Source of the DNA: Pseudomonas sp. LP_7_YM
Lineage (GTDB): Bacteria; Pseudomonadota; Gammaproteobacteria; Pseudomonadales; Pseudomonadaceae
Length of the DNA: 64,000 nt
Reading direction: 5' to 3'
NCBI RefSeq assembly: GCF_004364435.1
Contig: NZ_SOCT01000002.1
Location: 1-64,000 of the forward strand
A program made the position numbers and the translations under genes. The notes beneath the pieces are model-generated. The model saw only the letters and a list, made by a program, of their open reading frames with translations. It did no database searches and was not told the DNA's origin. Numbering within the stretch: the first letter of the stretch is position 1; each line of letters starts with the position of its first letter. Below are positions 20,392-29,923 of the stretch, piece by piece.

Positions 20392-20415
20392 TGTACAATG
20401 CTGTTTTTCGGTATA
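20392..20415. promoter_or_regulatory. Probable degenerate LitR/PplR operator
   Basis: TGTACA (20392-20397), 12 bases, then GGTATA (20410-20415), which is 5 of 6 to TGTAYA. It lies 48 bp upstream of the flavoprotein start, in the divergent region. On the minus strand TTGTAC overlaps the first half-site and stands 17 bp from TAGTCT, a possible promoter for the flavoprotein. Confidence 0.5.
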
Positions 20416-20432
20416 ACTTATCGTCCTCCGAC

Positions 20433-20543
20433 ATGCAGGACGCTGACCGCTTTGCGATCAATATCGACAGCGACGCTTCAGCAGAATCGGTCAACAGCGT
20501 GGGTGGCGCCAGCAAACGTGGAAGGCCGGCCTGTTCTCCATAG
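20433..20543 (+). CDS. Possible 36-aa small protein
   Basis: An ATG-initiated frame with sequence beginning MQDADRFAINIDSDASAES and ending KRGRPACSP lies in the 285-bp divergent region upstream of the TIGR01777 gene. No clear ribosome-binding site precedes it and I recognise no family. It is listed because composition looks coding-like and the region is otherwise unexplained. Confidence 0.25.
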   Translation: MQDADRFAINIDSDASAESVNSVGGASKRGRPACSP

Positions 20544-20628
20544 CGTGGCCTACGCTTTATTCACATGCGTAGTCTTGTGAAGAAATAGACTACTCAATTG
20601 CGATGATCGCTACGCGAGGAAGATACCC

Positions 20629-21531
20629 ATGCATATTTTGCTGACCGGCGGTACAGGTTTGATGGGCCGGCGCCTGTGTCAACACTGGCTCGATCAGGGG
20701 CATCGGCTGACGGTATGGAGCCGCAAGCCTGACCAGGTACAGCGCCTTTGCGGGACCAGCGTGCGTGGTATCGCTCATCCGGACGACCTTGGTCAGGAGC
20801 CTGTGGATGCGGTGATCAATCTGGCCGGGGCGCCGATTGCCGACCGCCCCTGGACCCGCAAGCGCAAGATGCTGTTGTGGGACAGCCGCATTACTCTCAC
20901 TGAACAACTGATGACCTGGCTTGAGCGTCGCGAGCAGAAACCTGGCGTGCTGATCTCTGGGTCTGCAGTGGGCTGGTACGGCGACGGGGGCGAGCGGGAG
21001 CTGGACGAAACTTCTCAGCCGGTCAGCGAAGATTTCGCCAGTCGGCTGTGCATCGCCTGGGAGGAAACCGCGCAGAGGGCGCAGGCGCTTGGCATTCGCG
21101 TGGTGTTACTGCGCACCGGCCTGGTGCTCTCCAGCGACGGCGGCATGCTCCAGCGTCTGTTGCCGCCCTTCAAGCTGGGCATGGGTGGGCCGATTGGCAG
21201 CGGACGTCAGTGGATGCCATGGGTTCACATCGATGATCAAATCGCCGCGATTGATTTTCTGTTGAACCGTAAGGATACCCAGGGTCCCTATAATGCCTGC
21301 GCGCCATTGCCGGTTCGCAACCGAGACTTTGCCAAAACGCTGGCTGCGATCCTGCATCGCCCCGCGTTCATGCCCATGCCCGCCATCGCCTTGCGCTTAT
21401 TGATGGGCGAGCTGTCGATCCTGCTGCTGGGCGGCCAGCGTGCACACCCGAGCCGATTGCAGGAAGCCGGGTTCACTTTCCGATTCACCGATCTGCACGC
21501 GGCCCTGGAAAATCTTTTAGGCCGCCACTGA
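20629..21531 (+). CDS. TIGR01777 family NAD(P)-binding epimerase (YfcH-like)
   Basis: A 300-aa atypical short-chain dehydrogenase of the TIGR01777 family. It has the N-terminal nucleotide loop [16 protein letters not shown] and [16 protein letters not shown]. The [19 protein letters not shown] segment contains the active-site region. A C-terminal DUF1731-like tail ends in [18 protein letters not shown] lies upstream of the ATG. The substrate is unknown. hemH starts 15 bp after its stop, so they form one unit. Confidence 0.9.
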   Translation: MHILLTGGTGLMGRRLCQHWLDQGHRLTVWSRKPDQVQRLCGTSVRGIAHPDDLGQEPVDAVINLAGAPIADRPWTRKRKMLLWDSRITLTEQLMTWLERREQKPGVLISGSAVGWYGDGGERELDETSQPVSEDFASRLCIAWEETAQRAQALGIRVVLLRTGLVLSSDGGMLQRLLPPFKLGMGGPIGSGRQWMPWVHIDDQIAAIDFLLNRKDTQGPYNACAPLPVRNRDFAKTLAAILHRPAFMPMPAIALRLLMGELSILLLGGQRAHPSRLQEAGFTFRFTDLHAALENLLGRH

Positions 21532-21545
21532 CATTAAGGTGTTGC

Positions 21546-22571
21546 ATGACCGATCACGCGTTGCTGCTGGTTAACCTGGGTTCGCCAGCCTCTACTGAAG
21601 TTGCGGATGTTCGCCGCTACCTCAACCAGTTCCTGATGGACCCTTACGTCATCGATCTGCCTTGGCCAGTGCGTCGTTTGCTGGTGTCGCTGATTCTGGT
21701 CAAGCGCCCGGAGCAGTCGGCGCATGCCTATGCTTCGATCTGGTGGGACGAAGGCTCACCCCTGGTGGTATTGAGCAAACGTCTGCAGCAGGCCATGACT
21801 GGCGAGTGGGCTCACGGCCCGGTTGAGCTGGCAATGCGTTACGGCGAGCCATCGATTGAAACCGTGCTGACGCGGCTGGCAGCGCAAGGCATCAAAAAAA
21901 TCACCTTGGCGCCGCTTTATCCGCAGTTCGCCGACAGCACGGTGACGACCGTCGTCGAAGAAGCCAGACGTGTGATTGGCGATAAGAAGCTCAGTTTCGA
22001 GCTGGCCCTGCTGCCACCGTTCTTCAATCAGCCCGAGTATCTGCAAGCCTTGGTGCAGAGTGTTCAGCCCTATCTGGCGCAGGATTACGATCACCTGCTG
22101 CTGAGCTTCCATGGCTTGCCTGAACGACATATCACCAAGCTTGACCCGACCGGAAATCACTGTTTCAAGAATGGTGATTGCTGTGCAAAAGCCCCGCCCG
22201 AAGTGCTTGCCGTTTGCTACCGCGCGCAGTGCATGCGCTCATCTGCCGAGTTCGCCAGACTGATGGGCATTCCCGACGGCAAGTGGTCGGTGTCGTTCCA
22301 GTCGCGGCTGGGACGGGCCAAATGGATCGAGCCCTATACCGAGGCGCATCTGGCCGAGCTGGCAGGGCAGGGCGTGAAGAAGTTGCTGGTCATGTGCCCG
22401 GCGTTTGTTGCCGACTGCATCGAGACCCTGGAGGAAATCGGTGATCGCGGCGCGGCGCAATTCAGGGAAGCGGGCGGAGAAGAGCTGGTGCTGATTCCTT
22501 GCCTCAATGACGACCCGAACTGGGCCAAGGCGTTAAACACACTGTGCGAGCGGGCGCCTGCGATGGTCTGA
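21546..22571 (+). CDS. hemH: Ferrochelatase
   Basis: The terminal step of haem synthesis: insertion of Fe2+ into protoporphyrin IX at the inner membrane. The 341-aa protein begins [13 protein letters not shown], a ferrochelatase hallmark. It has [12 protein letters not shown] with the metal-binding His, and the later [15 protein letters not shown] motif with the conserved Glu. It follows the TIGR01777 gene and lies opposite the photolyase unit. Because protoporphyrin IX is a photosensitiser, co-control with photolyase would be sensible, but this is inference. Confidence 0.96.
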   Translation: MTDHALLLVNLGSPASTEVADVRRYLNQFLMDPYVIDLPWPVRRLLVSLILVKRPEQSAHAYASIWWDEGSPLVVLSKRLQQAMTGEWAHGPVELAMRYGEPSIETVLTRLAAQGIKKITLAPLYPQFADSTVTTVVEEARRVIGDKKLSFELALLPPFFNQPEYLQALVQSVQPYLAQDYDHLLLSFHGLPERHITKLDPTGNHCFKNGDCCAKAPPEVLAVCYRAQCMRSSAEFARLMGIPDGKWSVSFQSRLGRAKWIEPYTEAHLAELAGQGVKKLLVMCPAFVADCIETLEEIGDRGAAQFREAGGEELVLIPCLNDDPNWAKALNTLCERAPAMV

Positions 22572-22700
22572 GTGCCTGACACTCGCTCGGCTGTCGAAGC
22601 CAATTCATGCACAAAAAAGGTCCAGCCGGTAGAGAGTGGCTGACTGTGAATATGTCTCGCGAATAAATAGGCTCCCACAGGTGAATGGCCGTACACATAA

Positions 22701-22727
22701 AAGGGGCCTCGTCATGAGGCCCCTTTT
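22701..22727. terminator. Bidirectional terminator between hemH and uraA
   Basis: AAGGGGCCTC-gtcat-GAGGCCCCTT with T runs on both sides. It lies between the convergent hemH and uraA genes and can serve both. A REP-like scrap (about 22640-22690) precedes it. Confidence 0.9.
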
Positions 22728-22740
22728 TAACGTACCCAAG

Positions 22741-24021
22741 CTACGGCAACTGGTCATCCAGATGCTTGTTCTTCCAGGCGTCGTTGCCCGGCAGGATCAG
22801 ATTCAGCAGGATGGCCGTGACCGCGCACAAGGCAATGCCCTTCATGCCGAAGTCATCCGGGCCGTTGCCGGTTCCAATCAGCACGCCACCGATGCCAAAC
22901 ACCAGCGTTACCGAAACAATCACCAGATTGCGCGCTTCGGCCAGATCGACCTTGTGGCGAATCAGCGTATTCATCCCCACTGCCGCAATGGAGCCGAACA
23001 GCAGACACAGAATTCCGCCCATCACCGGCGCCGGAATACTCTGCAACAGCGCCCCGAACTTACCCACAAATGCCAGCGTGATCGCAAAAACTGCCGCCCA
23101 GGTCATGATCTTCGGGTTGTAATTCTTGGTTAGCATTACCGCGCCGGTTACCTCGGCATAGGTGGTATTGGGCGGGCCACCCAAAGCCCCGGCGACGGTG
23201 GTCGCGATCCCGTCACCCAGCAATGTGCGATGCAACCCAGGCTTCTTCAGGTAATCACGCCCGGTCACGCTGCCGACCGCAATCACGCCACCGATGTGCT
23301 CGATGGCTGGCGCGAGCGCTACCGGAACGATAAACAGGATCGCCTGCCAGTTGAACTCAGGCGCGGTGAAGTGTGGGATGTCCAGCCATGGCGCGGCAGC
23401 GATCTTCGCCACATCGACTACGCCGAAATAGAACGACAGGGCAAAACCTACCAGCACCCCGGAAATGATCGGCACCAGACGAAAGATGCCTTTACCGAAC
23501 ACCGCAACGATCAGCGTGGTCAGCAGCGCTGCCATTGAGATCACGATTGCGGTGTGGTAGGGAATCAACTCCGCCGCGCCATCACCTGTGCGCCCCATGG
23601 CCATGTTGGCGGCAATCGGGGCCATCGCCAGACCGATGGAAATGATCACCGGGCCGATCACCACCGGTGGCAGCAGACGATCGATGAAGCCGGTGCCCTT
23701 TATCTTCACGGCCAGGCCGAGGAAGGTATAAACGAAGCCCGCTGCCATTACGCCGCCCATGGTCGCCGCCAGACCGAACTGATTCTTGGCGAGAATGATC
23801 GGGGTGATGAACGCGAAGCTGGAGGCGAGGAAAACCGGCACCTGACGGCCTGTTACCACTTGAAAGCACAGCGTACCCAGGCCTGCGGTGAACAGCGCAA
23901 CATTGGGATCGAGCCCGGTGATCAGCGGCATCAGCACCAACGCACCGAACGCCACGAACAGCATTTGTGCGCCCGAGAGTACAGTGCGCCACAGTGGATC
24001 GTTGAACTCATCCTGCTTCAT
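22741..24021 (-). CDS. uraA: Uracil permease (NCS2 family)
   Basis: An inner-membrane uracil:proton symporter. The 426-aa hydrophobic protein has many membrane spans. NCS2 motifs include the segment around VPVALAPAIEHIGGVIAVGSV and the GGPPNTTYAEVTGAV loop, with the conserved Glu residues. Its ATG overlaps the upp stop by one base (TGATG), so transport and salvage of uracil are translationally coupled. Confidence 0.95.
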   Translation of the reverse strand: MKQDEFNDPLWRTVLSGAQMLFVAFGALVLMPLITGLDPNVALFTAGLGTLCFQVVTGRQVPVFLASSFAFITPIILAKNQFGLAATMGGVMAAGFVYTFLGLAVKIKGTGFIDRLLPPVVIGPVIISIGLAMAPIAANMAMGRTGDGAAELIPYHTAIVISMAALLTTLIVAVFGKGIFRLVPIISGVLVGFALSFYFGVVDVAKIAAAPWLDIPHFTAPEFNWQAILFIVPVALAPAIEHIGGVIAVGSVTGRDYLKKPGLHRTLLGDGIATTVAGALGGPPNTTYAEVTGAVMLTKNYNPKIMTWAAVFAITLAFVGKFGALLQSIPAPVMGGILCLLFGSIAAVGMNTLIRHKVDLAEARNLVIVSVTLVFGIGGVLIGTGNGPDDFGMKGIALCAVTAILLNLILPGNDAWKNKHLDDQLP

Positions 24022-24659
24022 CAGGCGTCCTTCTGCTTGGTGCCGAAAATCTTGTCACCGGCATCGCCCAGACCTGGAATGATGTAGCCATGCTCGTTCA
24101 GGCGCTGATCGATGGACGCGGTATAAAGGTTAACGTCCGGATGCGCCTTCTCGACCACGGCAATACCTTCCGGCGCAGCCACCAGAACCATGGCGCGAAT
24201 ATCGCGGCAACCGGCTTTTTTCAGCAAGTCGATGGTGGCGACCAGCGAACCACCGGTGGCCAGCATGGGGTCGATGATCAGCGCAAGACGCTGATCGATT
24301 TCCGGCGCGAGTTTTTCCAGATAGGTATGCGCTTCGAGGGTTTGCTCGTTGCGCGCCACGCCTACGGCACTGACCTTGGCGCCCGGAATCAGGCTGAGTA
24401 CGCCTTCGAGCATGCCGATCCCGGCGCGCAGGATCGGTACTACGGTGATCTTCTTACCGGCAATTTTTTCGACCTGAACGGTCCCGGCCCAACCTTCTAT
24501 ATCGTAGGTTTCCAGGGGCAGGTCTTTGGTCGCCTCGTAGGTCAGCAATGCGCCGACTTCTTGCGCCAGTTCACGAAAGTTCTTGGTGCTGATATCAGCG
24601 CGGCGCATGAGACCGAGCTTGTGACGGATCAGCGGATGGCGGATCTCACGAATGGGCAT
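24021..24659 (-). CDS. upp: Uracil phosphoribosyltransferase
   Basis: It converts uracil and PRPP to UMP. The 212-aa protein has the flexible loop [12 protein letters not shown] and the PRPP loop [15 protein letters not shown]. The C-terminal uracil-binding part reads [17 protein letters not shown]. Length matches the E. coli enzyme (208 aa). It is first in the upp-uraA unit and divergent from hpt. Confidence 0.97.
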   Translation of the reverse strand: MPIREIRHPLIRHKLGLMRRADISTKNFRELAQEVGALLTYEATKDLPLETYDIEGWAGTVQVEKIAGKKITVVPILRAGIGMLEGVLSLIPGAKVSAVGVARNEQTLEAHTYLEKLAPEIDQRLALIIDPMLATGGSLVATIDLLKKAGCRDIRAMVLVAAPEGIAVVEKAHPDVNLYTASIDQRLNEHGYIIPGLGDAGDKIFGTKQKDA

Positions 24660-24856
24660 AAGGGAAGGCTCCAGCGGACGGGCAAAAAAAACGGCTTAGA
24701 TTAATCTATTCAGCTGTAACTTGTCTTACCGGTTAGGTTCGCGTTTCTCACATTCGTGGAGCGCTGTGCAACGTTAGTCCAGAAAAGCTTGCCCTGACTG
24801 GATCGGGTGCGTACCTTTGCCCGCTTTTCCTTACACAGCCCCCTTTGGAGAGCGCC

Positions 24857-25414
24857 ATGTCCGCTGATCTCGAGCATATCCGTCAAGTCATGCGCGAGGC
24901 TGACTGCCTCTATACCCATGCCGAAGTCGAGGCGTCCATCGCCCGCGTTGGCGAGCAAATCAACGGCGTGCTGGCCGACCGCAATCCGGTGGTGTTCTGC
25001 GTGATGAACGGCGGCCTGATCTTCGCGGGAAAACTGCTGACTCACCTGAATTTTCCACTGGAGGCCTCCTACCTGCACGCCACCCGTTATCGCAACGAAA
25101 CCAGCGGCGGCGAGTTGTTCTGGAAGGCCAAGCCTGAAGTCTCGTTCATTGATCGCGACGTGCTGATCATCGACGACATTCTCGATGAAGGTCACACCCT
25201 GGGCGCAATTATCGATTTCTGCAAACACGCTGGCGCCCGTGCTGTGCACACCGCCGTGCTGATCGACAAGGATCATGATCGCAAGGCCCGTGCAGACCTT
25301 AAGGCCGATTTCGTCGGCCTGCCGTGCATCGACCGCTACATCTTCGGTTACGGCATGGACTACAAAGGTTACTGGCGTAACGCAGCCGGTATTTTTGCCG
25401 TAAAAGGTATGTGA
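24857..25414 (+). CDS. hpt: Hypoxanthine-guanine phosphoribosyltransferase
   Basis: Purine salvage enzyme that makes IMP or GMP from the base and PRPP. The 185-aa protein has the PRPP-binding motif DVLIIDDILDEGHTLG and CVMNGGLIFAGKL at the N-terminal loop. The start at 24857 is preferred over the in-frame ATG at 24845 because GGAGAG stands 5 nt before it. Confidence 0.94.
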   Translation: MSADLEHIRQVMREADCLYTHAEVEASIARVGEQINGVLADRNPVVFCVMNGGLIFAGKLLTHLNFPLEASYLHATRYRNETSGGELFWKAKPEVSFIDRDVLIIDDILDEGHTLGAIIDFCKHAGARAVHTAVLIDKDHDRKARADLKADFVGLPCIDRYIFGYGMDYKGYWRNAAGIFAVKGM

Positions 25415-25436
25415 TCGACGCGCCTTTGTATCGGCA

Positions 25437-25518
25437 GGAGCGAATTCATCGCCATGCCGCGCGTCGCCCGATGAAAGTTTACAGGGCCGATGCGTCTGGC
25501 GAATGAATCCGTTCCACA
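25437..25518. repeat. REP-like inverted pair
   Basis: Arms gagcgaattcatcgcc and ggcgaatgaatccgttcc in imperfect inversion after hpt. The core is shared with the repeats near 15.05 kb and 31.3 kb. Confidence 0.5.
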
Positions 25519-25587
25519 GGCAGGTGTGTTGAGCCGAAGGGCCCTGTCTGCATGCTAGAGTGCTTCCCACTTTTTCGGGAGGCACCC

Positions 25588-26073
25588 ATGACGTTATCGT
25601 TTCGTAGTAAAGCTGCGTTGATGTTGCTGTTGACCCTGCCGCTCCCGTCCATCGCTGAACCGATGCACGCTCAATACCTGCCGCCTGACGAGTTGTCCCT
25701 GCGTGAAGGCGAGCCAGAGCAGCAGCAACTGTTGCAGATCACCGACTACTCCGTCGTTGCCGGTAGTCAGCGCCAGTCCAACCAGCAACCCATTCCTGTC
25801 ACATCCCCGCTGAGTCTGCGCCTCAAGGGCAAGCCCATGAATAAGGGGGCGACCATCTCCGAGGTATTGATTCATTTCGACGGCGAAAGCAAGAGTCTGA
25901 AAAAGCCGGTTTATGACGGCGCCAGCCGCATCCTGACCCTTTATTACCCGGCGAGCCAATATCGCGTACTGATAGATCTGCTGCGTAACGAGAAGGTGTA
26001 TTGCCAGTTCCTCCGTTACGCCAATGGTCACGTTTGGGCAGACTTGCACACCGGTAACGTACGCGCGCGTTGA
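25588..26073 (+). CDS. Conserved hypothetical exported protein
   Basis: A 161-aa protein with a signal peptide (MLLLTLPLPSIAEP). I do not recognise a domain with confidence. The ATG at 25588 follows GGGAGG at a good distance. It sits between hpt and a PA4642-family gene, as a hypothetical gene does in P. aeruginosa, so it is conserved in the genus. A periplasmic location is inferred from the signal only. Confidence 0.75.
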   Translation: MTLSFRSKAALMLLLTLPLPSIAEPMHAQYLPPDELSLREGEPEQQQLLQITDYSVVAGSQRQSNQQPIPVTSPLSLRLKGKPMNKGATISEVLIHFDGESKSLKKPVYDGASRILTLYYPASQYRVLIDLLRNEKVYCQFLRYANGHVWADLHTGNVRAR

Positions 26074-26141
26074 GCCTTTGGCCGGGCGAGGGGTAAACTG
26101 CCGGCCCGTGAAATGTCCCGCAAAGTCAGTTGGAGTCAGCA

Positions 26142-26429
26142 ATGCGTAAAGATAAGAAGCAGGTGATTGGCGATGAAATCGGCGATGCCCAGATCAAGTT
26201 GTTTCTGGATTTCGAGCCGGTGGATGCAACTTCGCCGTCGTTACACAAGCTGATCAAGGCCTACCGTGGCCTGCGTGTTGATGACTTCGAGCGGTTCCTT
26301 GGTTTCTTCAAGGAAGCAGGCTATGGCCTGGATGGCAAGGATGAGCAGGGCAATGATTTCATCGTGCTCATCAAGGATCAGCGTAACGCCGAGGAATACA
26401 TCGAACTGATCGAAAAAGCACGGCGCTGA
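26142..26429 (+). CDS. PA4642 family protein
   Basis: A 95-aa soluble, acidic protein: RKDKKQVIGDEIGDAQIKL, then LRVDDFERFLGFFKEAGYGL. It is recognised as the Pseudomonas PA4642 family, of unknown function. GGAG precedes the ATG at 26142; an in-frame ATG four codons earlier is less well placed. Confidence 0.85.
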   Translation: MRKDKKQVIGDEIGDAQIKLFLDFEPVDATSPSLHKLIKAYRGLRVDDFERFLGFFKEAGYGLDGKDEQGNDFIVLIKDQRNAEEYIELIEKARR

Positions 26430-26674
26430 TAACCGAGTCCTTTTCAGGGCGCCTTACTGGCGTCCGTTGCGAAATGCATCCGAGCGTGTGTGGGATCGAT
26501 CCCGCCCGCGTCGATGGCATTACGCTTTGCTTCATTTCTGAAAGACGATTCCTACCCTCTCACTCCGTTTTCGCTCCTTTTCAAAAAAAGGCGCGCCTTC
26601 ATACTTTTTCTCGTGTCCTGAGACACAGTTGCAGAGCATGAAGCTCTGCCATTTGAGCGAAAAGGAATTCAAAA

Positions 26675-27136
26675 ATGAAGGCGAGCAAACTTCTTATCAG
26701 CGGCTGTCTGTCAGCGGCGTTTATCACTGCCCTCCCCGTATCCCAAGCGGCCTACCCCAAAACCATGGAGGTCATCGTTGAAGTCTGGAACGATGGAAGG
26801 CAGCACCTGAACATGACTTATGCCAGTTGGATACCGGATGCAGTCCGACTGGATGAGTACCAGACTGACGCTGAACACGGGGGCAGTCGATTTGGTGTGA
26901 CGCTGAGAAATGCTCGTAACGATGCTGCAACCTTTCGTTATGGCACTGAGGATGGGAAAGTCTGCCAGTTCAAAATGGGCCACGAGGCGCGTTTCAGCTG
27001 GTTCGGATTAAATCCGGCACCCAGTAAAGCTGCGACCGCCAAATCCGTCGGGACGGTTGCAGCCCAATGTCATGCACTGGTCACCAAAGGCATCAACTCG
27101 CTAGAGAGTTACAGCGTCAGGTTTTCAATGAAGTGA
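26675..27136 (+). CDS. Unknown secreted protein
   Basis: A 153-aa protein with a clear Sec signal (FITALPVSQA, then AYPK). The mature part is about 130 aa with two cysteines (CQF and QCH), which could pair in the periplasm. AAGGA lies upstream. No family is recognised. It is flanked by a 245-bp AT-richer region with no other gene and may be lineage-specific. Confidence 0.7.
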   Translation: MKASKLLISGCLSAAFITALPVSQAAYPKTMEVIVEVWNDGRQHLNMTYASWIPDAVRLDEYQTDAEHGGSRFGVTLRNARNDAATFRYGTEDGKVCQFKMGHEARFSWFGLNPAPSKAATAKSVGTVAAQCHALVTKGINSLESYSVRFSMK

Positions 27137-27161
27137 TCCGAGCTTCGAAATATCAGCGAAA

Positions 27162-27194
27162 CTGAAAGCCTCGCTGCGTGGGCGGGGCTTTCAG
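27162..27194. terminator. Hairpin between convergent genes
   Basis: CTGAAAGCCtcgc...ggGGCTTTCAG forms a stable stem between the unknown secreted protein and mqo. The T tracts are short on both strands, so efficiency is uncertain. Confidence 0.5.
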
Positions 27195-27225
27195 CTTCTT
27201 TCACCGATTCAGAGAGGTCCCTGGG

Positions 27226-28731
27226 TCAGGCGAAACTTGCCGCCGGGCTGTTCGAAACCAGATCCAGGCTCTCGTCACTCTGGGCGCTGACACGCTGATA
27301 CAGCTGCGCGTCGGTTTCCAGGGCTTTTTCCCGAGCCGGGAATATCTCGTTCAGCTTGGCGGCCCATTCGGTTTTGGCTTTCTCGGGGAAGCAGCGTTCG
27401 ATCAAGTCCAGCATGATCGAGACCGTCACCGATGCACCCGGAGAGGCTCCCAACAGGGCCGCGAGGGATCCATCCTTGGCCGACACCAGTTCGGTGCCAA
27501 ATTGCAGGACGCCGCCTTTCTTCGGGTCTTTCTTGATGATCTGTACCCGCTGGCCCGCCACTTCCAGACGCCAGTCTTCGGCTTTGGCCTGCGGATAGAA
27601 ACGACGCAGGGCTTCCAGACGCTGTTCCATGGATTGCCGCACTTCGCTGATCAGGTACTTGGTCAGGTCCATGTTGTCGCGGGCCACGGCCAGCATTGGC
27701 GCGATGTTGGCCGCGCGAATCGACAACGGCAGGTCCATCAACGAACCGTGCTTGAGGAACTTGGTGGTAAAGCCGGCGTAAGGACCGAACAGCAGCGAGG
27801 TCTTGCCATCGACGACGCGGGTGTCCAGGTGCGGAACCGACATCGGCGGAGAACCGACGGCTGCCTGGCTGTAGACCTTGGCCTGATGGTGCTTGACCAC
27901 GTCAGGGTTGTCGCAGCGCAACCACTGGCCGCTTACCGGGAAGCCGCCGAAGCCTTTGCTTTCCTCGATGCCGGACATTTGCAGCAGCGGCAGTGCCGCA
28001 CCCCCGGCGCCGAGGAAGACGAACTTGGCGTCGATTTCACGCGTACTGCCGCTGTTGACGTCCTTGATGGTCACGCTCCAGCCACTGCCGTTGCGGACCA
28101 GACCCGTGACACGCTTGCAGTATTTGACCTGCGCATCGGGTGCGCTGGACAGGTGCTTGAGCAATTGATTGGTCAGGTTGCCGAAGTTGACGTCGGTGCC
28201 GTGCATGACGCGAGTTGCGGCAATCGGCTCGTCCGCAGGGCGCCCCGGCATCATGAGCGGCATCCACTCTGCCAGTTTTGCCTTGTCTTCGGTGTATTCC
28301 ATGGACGCGAAAGCGTGGTGCTGATGCAGCGCCTCATAGCGCTTCTTCAAATACGCCATGCCTTTTTCGCCCTGCACGAAGCTCAGGTGCGGAACCGGCG
28401 TGATGAACGAACGCGAAGCGCCGAAAGTGCCCTTGCGAGCCAGGTAGGCCCAGAACTGTTTCGAGACTTCGAACTGGGAGTTGATGTGAATTGCTTTTTT
28501 GGTGTCGATGGAGCCATCCGCCGCTTGCGGCGTGTAGTTCAGCTCACAAAGGCCAGCGTGCCCGGTACCGGCGTTGTTCCACGGGTTGGAACTCTCCGCA
28601 GCACCGGAATCCATCAGCTCGACCACCTCGACTTTGAGGTTCGGTTCGAGCTCCTTGAGCAGCACGGCGAGGGTGGCACTCATGATGCCTGCCCCAACCA
28701 GTACCACATCGACTGCTTCGTTATGCGCCAT
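27226..28731 (-). CDS. mqo: Malate:quinone oxidoreductase
   Basis: A membrane-associated FAD enzyme oxidising malate to oxaloacetate with quinone as acceptor in the TCA cycle. The 501-aa protein has the FAD loop [21 protein letters not shown] and [20 protein letters not shown]. The C-terminal part has [16 protein letters not shown]. The ATG at 28731 is chosen because GGAG lies 8 nt upstream and the family begins [13 protein letters not shown]. It is the mqoB-type gene found near hpt in Pseudomonas. Confidence 0.95.
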   Translation of the reverse strand: MAHNEAVDVVLVGAGIMSATLAVLLKELEPNLKVEVVELMDSGAAESSNPWNNAGTGHAGLCELNYTPQAADGSIDTKKAIHINSQFEVSKQFWAYLARKGTFGASRSFITPVPHLSFVQGEKGMAYLKKRYEALHQHHAFASMEYTEDKAKLAEWMPLMMPGRPADEPIAATRVMHGTDVNFGNLTNQLLKHLSSAPDAQVKYCKRVTGLVRNGSGWSVTIKDVNSGSTREIDAKFVFLGAGGAALPLLQMSGIEESKGFGGFPVSGQWLRCDNPDVVKHHQAKVYSQAAVGSPPMSVPHLDTRVVDGKTSLLFGPYAGFTTKFLKHGSLMDLPLSIRAANIAPMLAVARDNMDLTKYLISEVRQSMEQRLEALRRFYPQAKAEDWRLEVAGQRVQIIKKDPKKGGVLQFGTELVSAKDGSLAALLGASPGASVTVSIMLDLIERCFPEKAKTEWAAKLNEIFPAREKALETDAQLYQRVSAQSDESLDLVSNSPAASFA

Positions 28732-28845
28732 TAACGCGTCTCCAAAAAATCTGCAGCACCAAATTGACGGCATGGGTTCCCGAGGTCAGTTGCCGGGGGC
28801 GGCGCGTCTACGCGCAGTGCCTCGTACCACCCGACCGGGATCGTC

Positions 28846-29070
28846 ATGTCCGATTCTTCGCAATTTTTTGCATTTCAGCGCACGCCTCGAGACGGCCTGG
28901 TTGATGCTTTTATGAAAAGCATGAACTCATTTTTTGGCCCGGACAGCCATTCGACTATCGTCAAGACGCTCGGTCATGCAACCAAATCCTTAGCGGACAG
29001 GCTTTCAGGTTCTGGTTGTGGAGGCTGCGATGCAGTCGGTCCTGTGCAAGGGGGCTGGGTCAGACGTTAA
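28846..29070 (+). CDS. Possible small protein, unknown
   Basis: A 74-aa frame opening MSDSSQFFAFQRTPRDGL with GGGA upstream. It lies in a 730-bp interval upstream of mqo that has no other convincing gene. No family is recognised and the C-terminus is Gly/Cys-rich (SGCGGC). The rest of the interval (29071-29458) shows nothing I can assign. Confidence 0.3.
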   Translation: MSDSSQFFAFQRTPRDGLVDAFMKSMNSFFGPDSHSTIVKTLGHATKSLADRLSGSGCGGCDAVGPVQGGWVRR

Positions 29071-29458
29071 CGGTGCATTTACAAACGCGTAACTATTCAT
29101 TTGCTTGCCACACTCTTGTGAAGTTGTGAAAACCCGTTTTTTTCACGCTCTTTTGGAGACGCGAACCTCAAAAAAGGGGCTGCGCGATGCAGCTCCGACA
29201 GATCAGGTTCGAACTCAGTGTGGGCAATGGCCTGCGGGAAAAGTCCGAGCGAGTCGAGTTTTCGCGCCTGCAAGCGGCCACACCGGGCTGCACATGTCTG
29301 TTGTGGAAGGCTCTCTGTGGGCGGTACGGAGGAGCTGATACCTGGTATCAGCAATGCTGCGAGGCCCGATCAGGAGACGTCCTTATAATCGGGGGAAGAT
29401 TATAGCGATGAAACGTGCAGAATTGATCCAGAAAAAATGACTTTTATTCTTCGTTCGG

Positions 29459-29692
29459 TCAGATGCTGAGCAAATGTCGGGCGGTAATCGCCCGCGCCCG
29501 GTAGACGATACGGGCGCGGGTTGGCAAAGGCTGACGCAACCAGCTCAGGTTGGGCTCGCCGATTTCCACCCATTGCTGACCTTTTGGCGCTTCGCGGCAG
29601 TGCTTGAAGGACAGGCAGACGCCGTTCGGGTCCAGCAGGGCGTAGTAACGACGGCGACATTGCAATAAGAGCAGGGTCCGGAGAAAGTCCAC
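29459..29692 (-). CDS. Conserved small hypothetical protein
   Basis: A 77-aa basic protein: LQCRRRYYALLDPNGVCLSF, then WVEIGEPNLSWLRQPLP and RIVYRARAIT. The codon pattern and Trp/Arg-rich layout suggest a real gene of a Pseudomonas-type small family, but no function is known to me. Confidence 0.6.
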   Translation of the reverse strand: MDFLRTLLLLQCRRRYYALLDPNGVCLSFKHCREAPKGQQWVEIGEPNLSWLRQPLPTRARIVYRARAITARHLLSI

Positions 29693-29923
29693 GGCGGGTA
29701 TTCCGTATTCCGGTAGGTGTGAAAAGTATGTAGTGGGGCCATGACATCGCGATGACCATCAGTGTTGCTCGATGATGTCTTGGCATCACCGCTGCTGACC
29801 CGCTAGCGGGACTTCGCAGGAACCGGAGAAGTGGCGCTTTGTCGTATCTTTACGCTAGTGAGTGACCTCGGTAGGTCGTTATACTGCGGCACAATTTGTG
29901 CCTTGGCCCATGGAGAAATGAGC

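Noticed and set aside
27178..28734. 518-aa plus-strand frame opposite mqo
   Set aside because: mqo is a clear family member in the other strand; the shadow has no motif and no sensible ribosome-binding site.
29187..29405. 72-aa plus-strand frame in the gap upstream of mqo
   Set aside because: Weak composition, no family resemblance and no context; treated as non-coding.
29408..29440. Ten-codon frame MKRAELIQKK before the small minus-strand gene
   Set aside because: Too short to judge, no partner gene downstream in that direction, and no sign of a leader structure.
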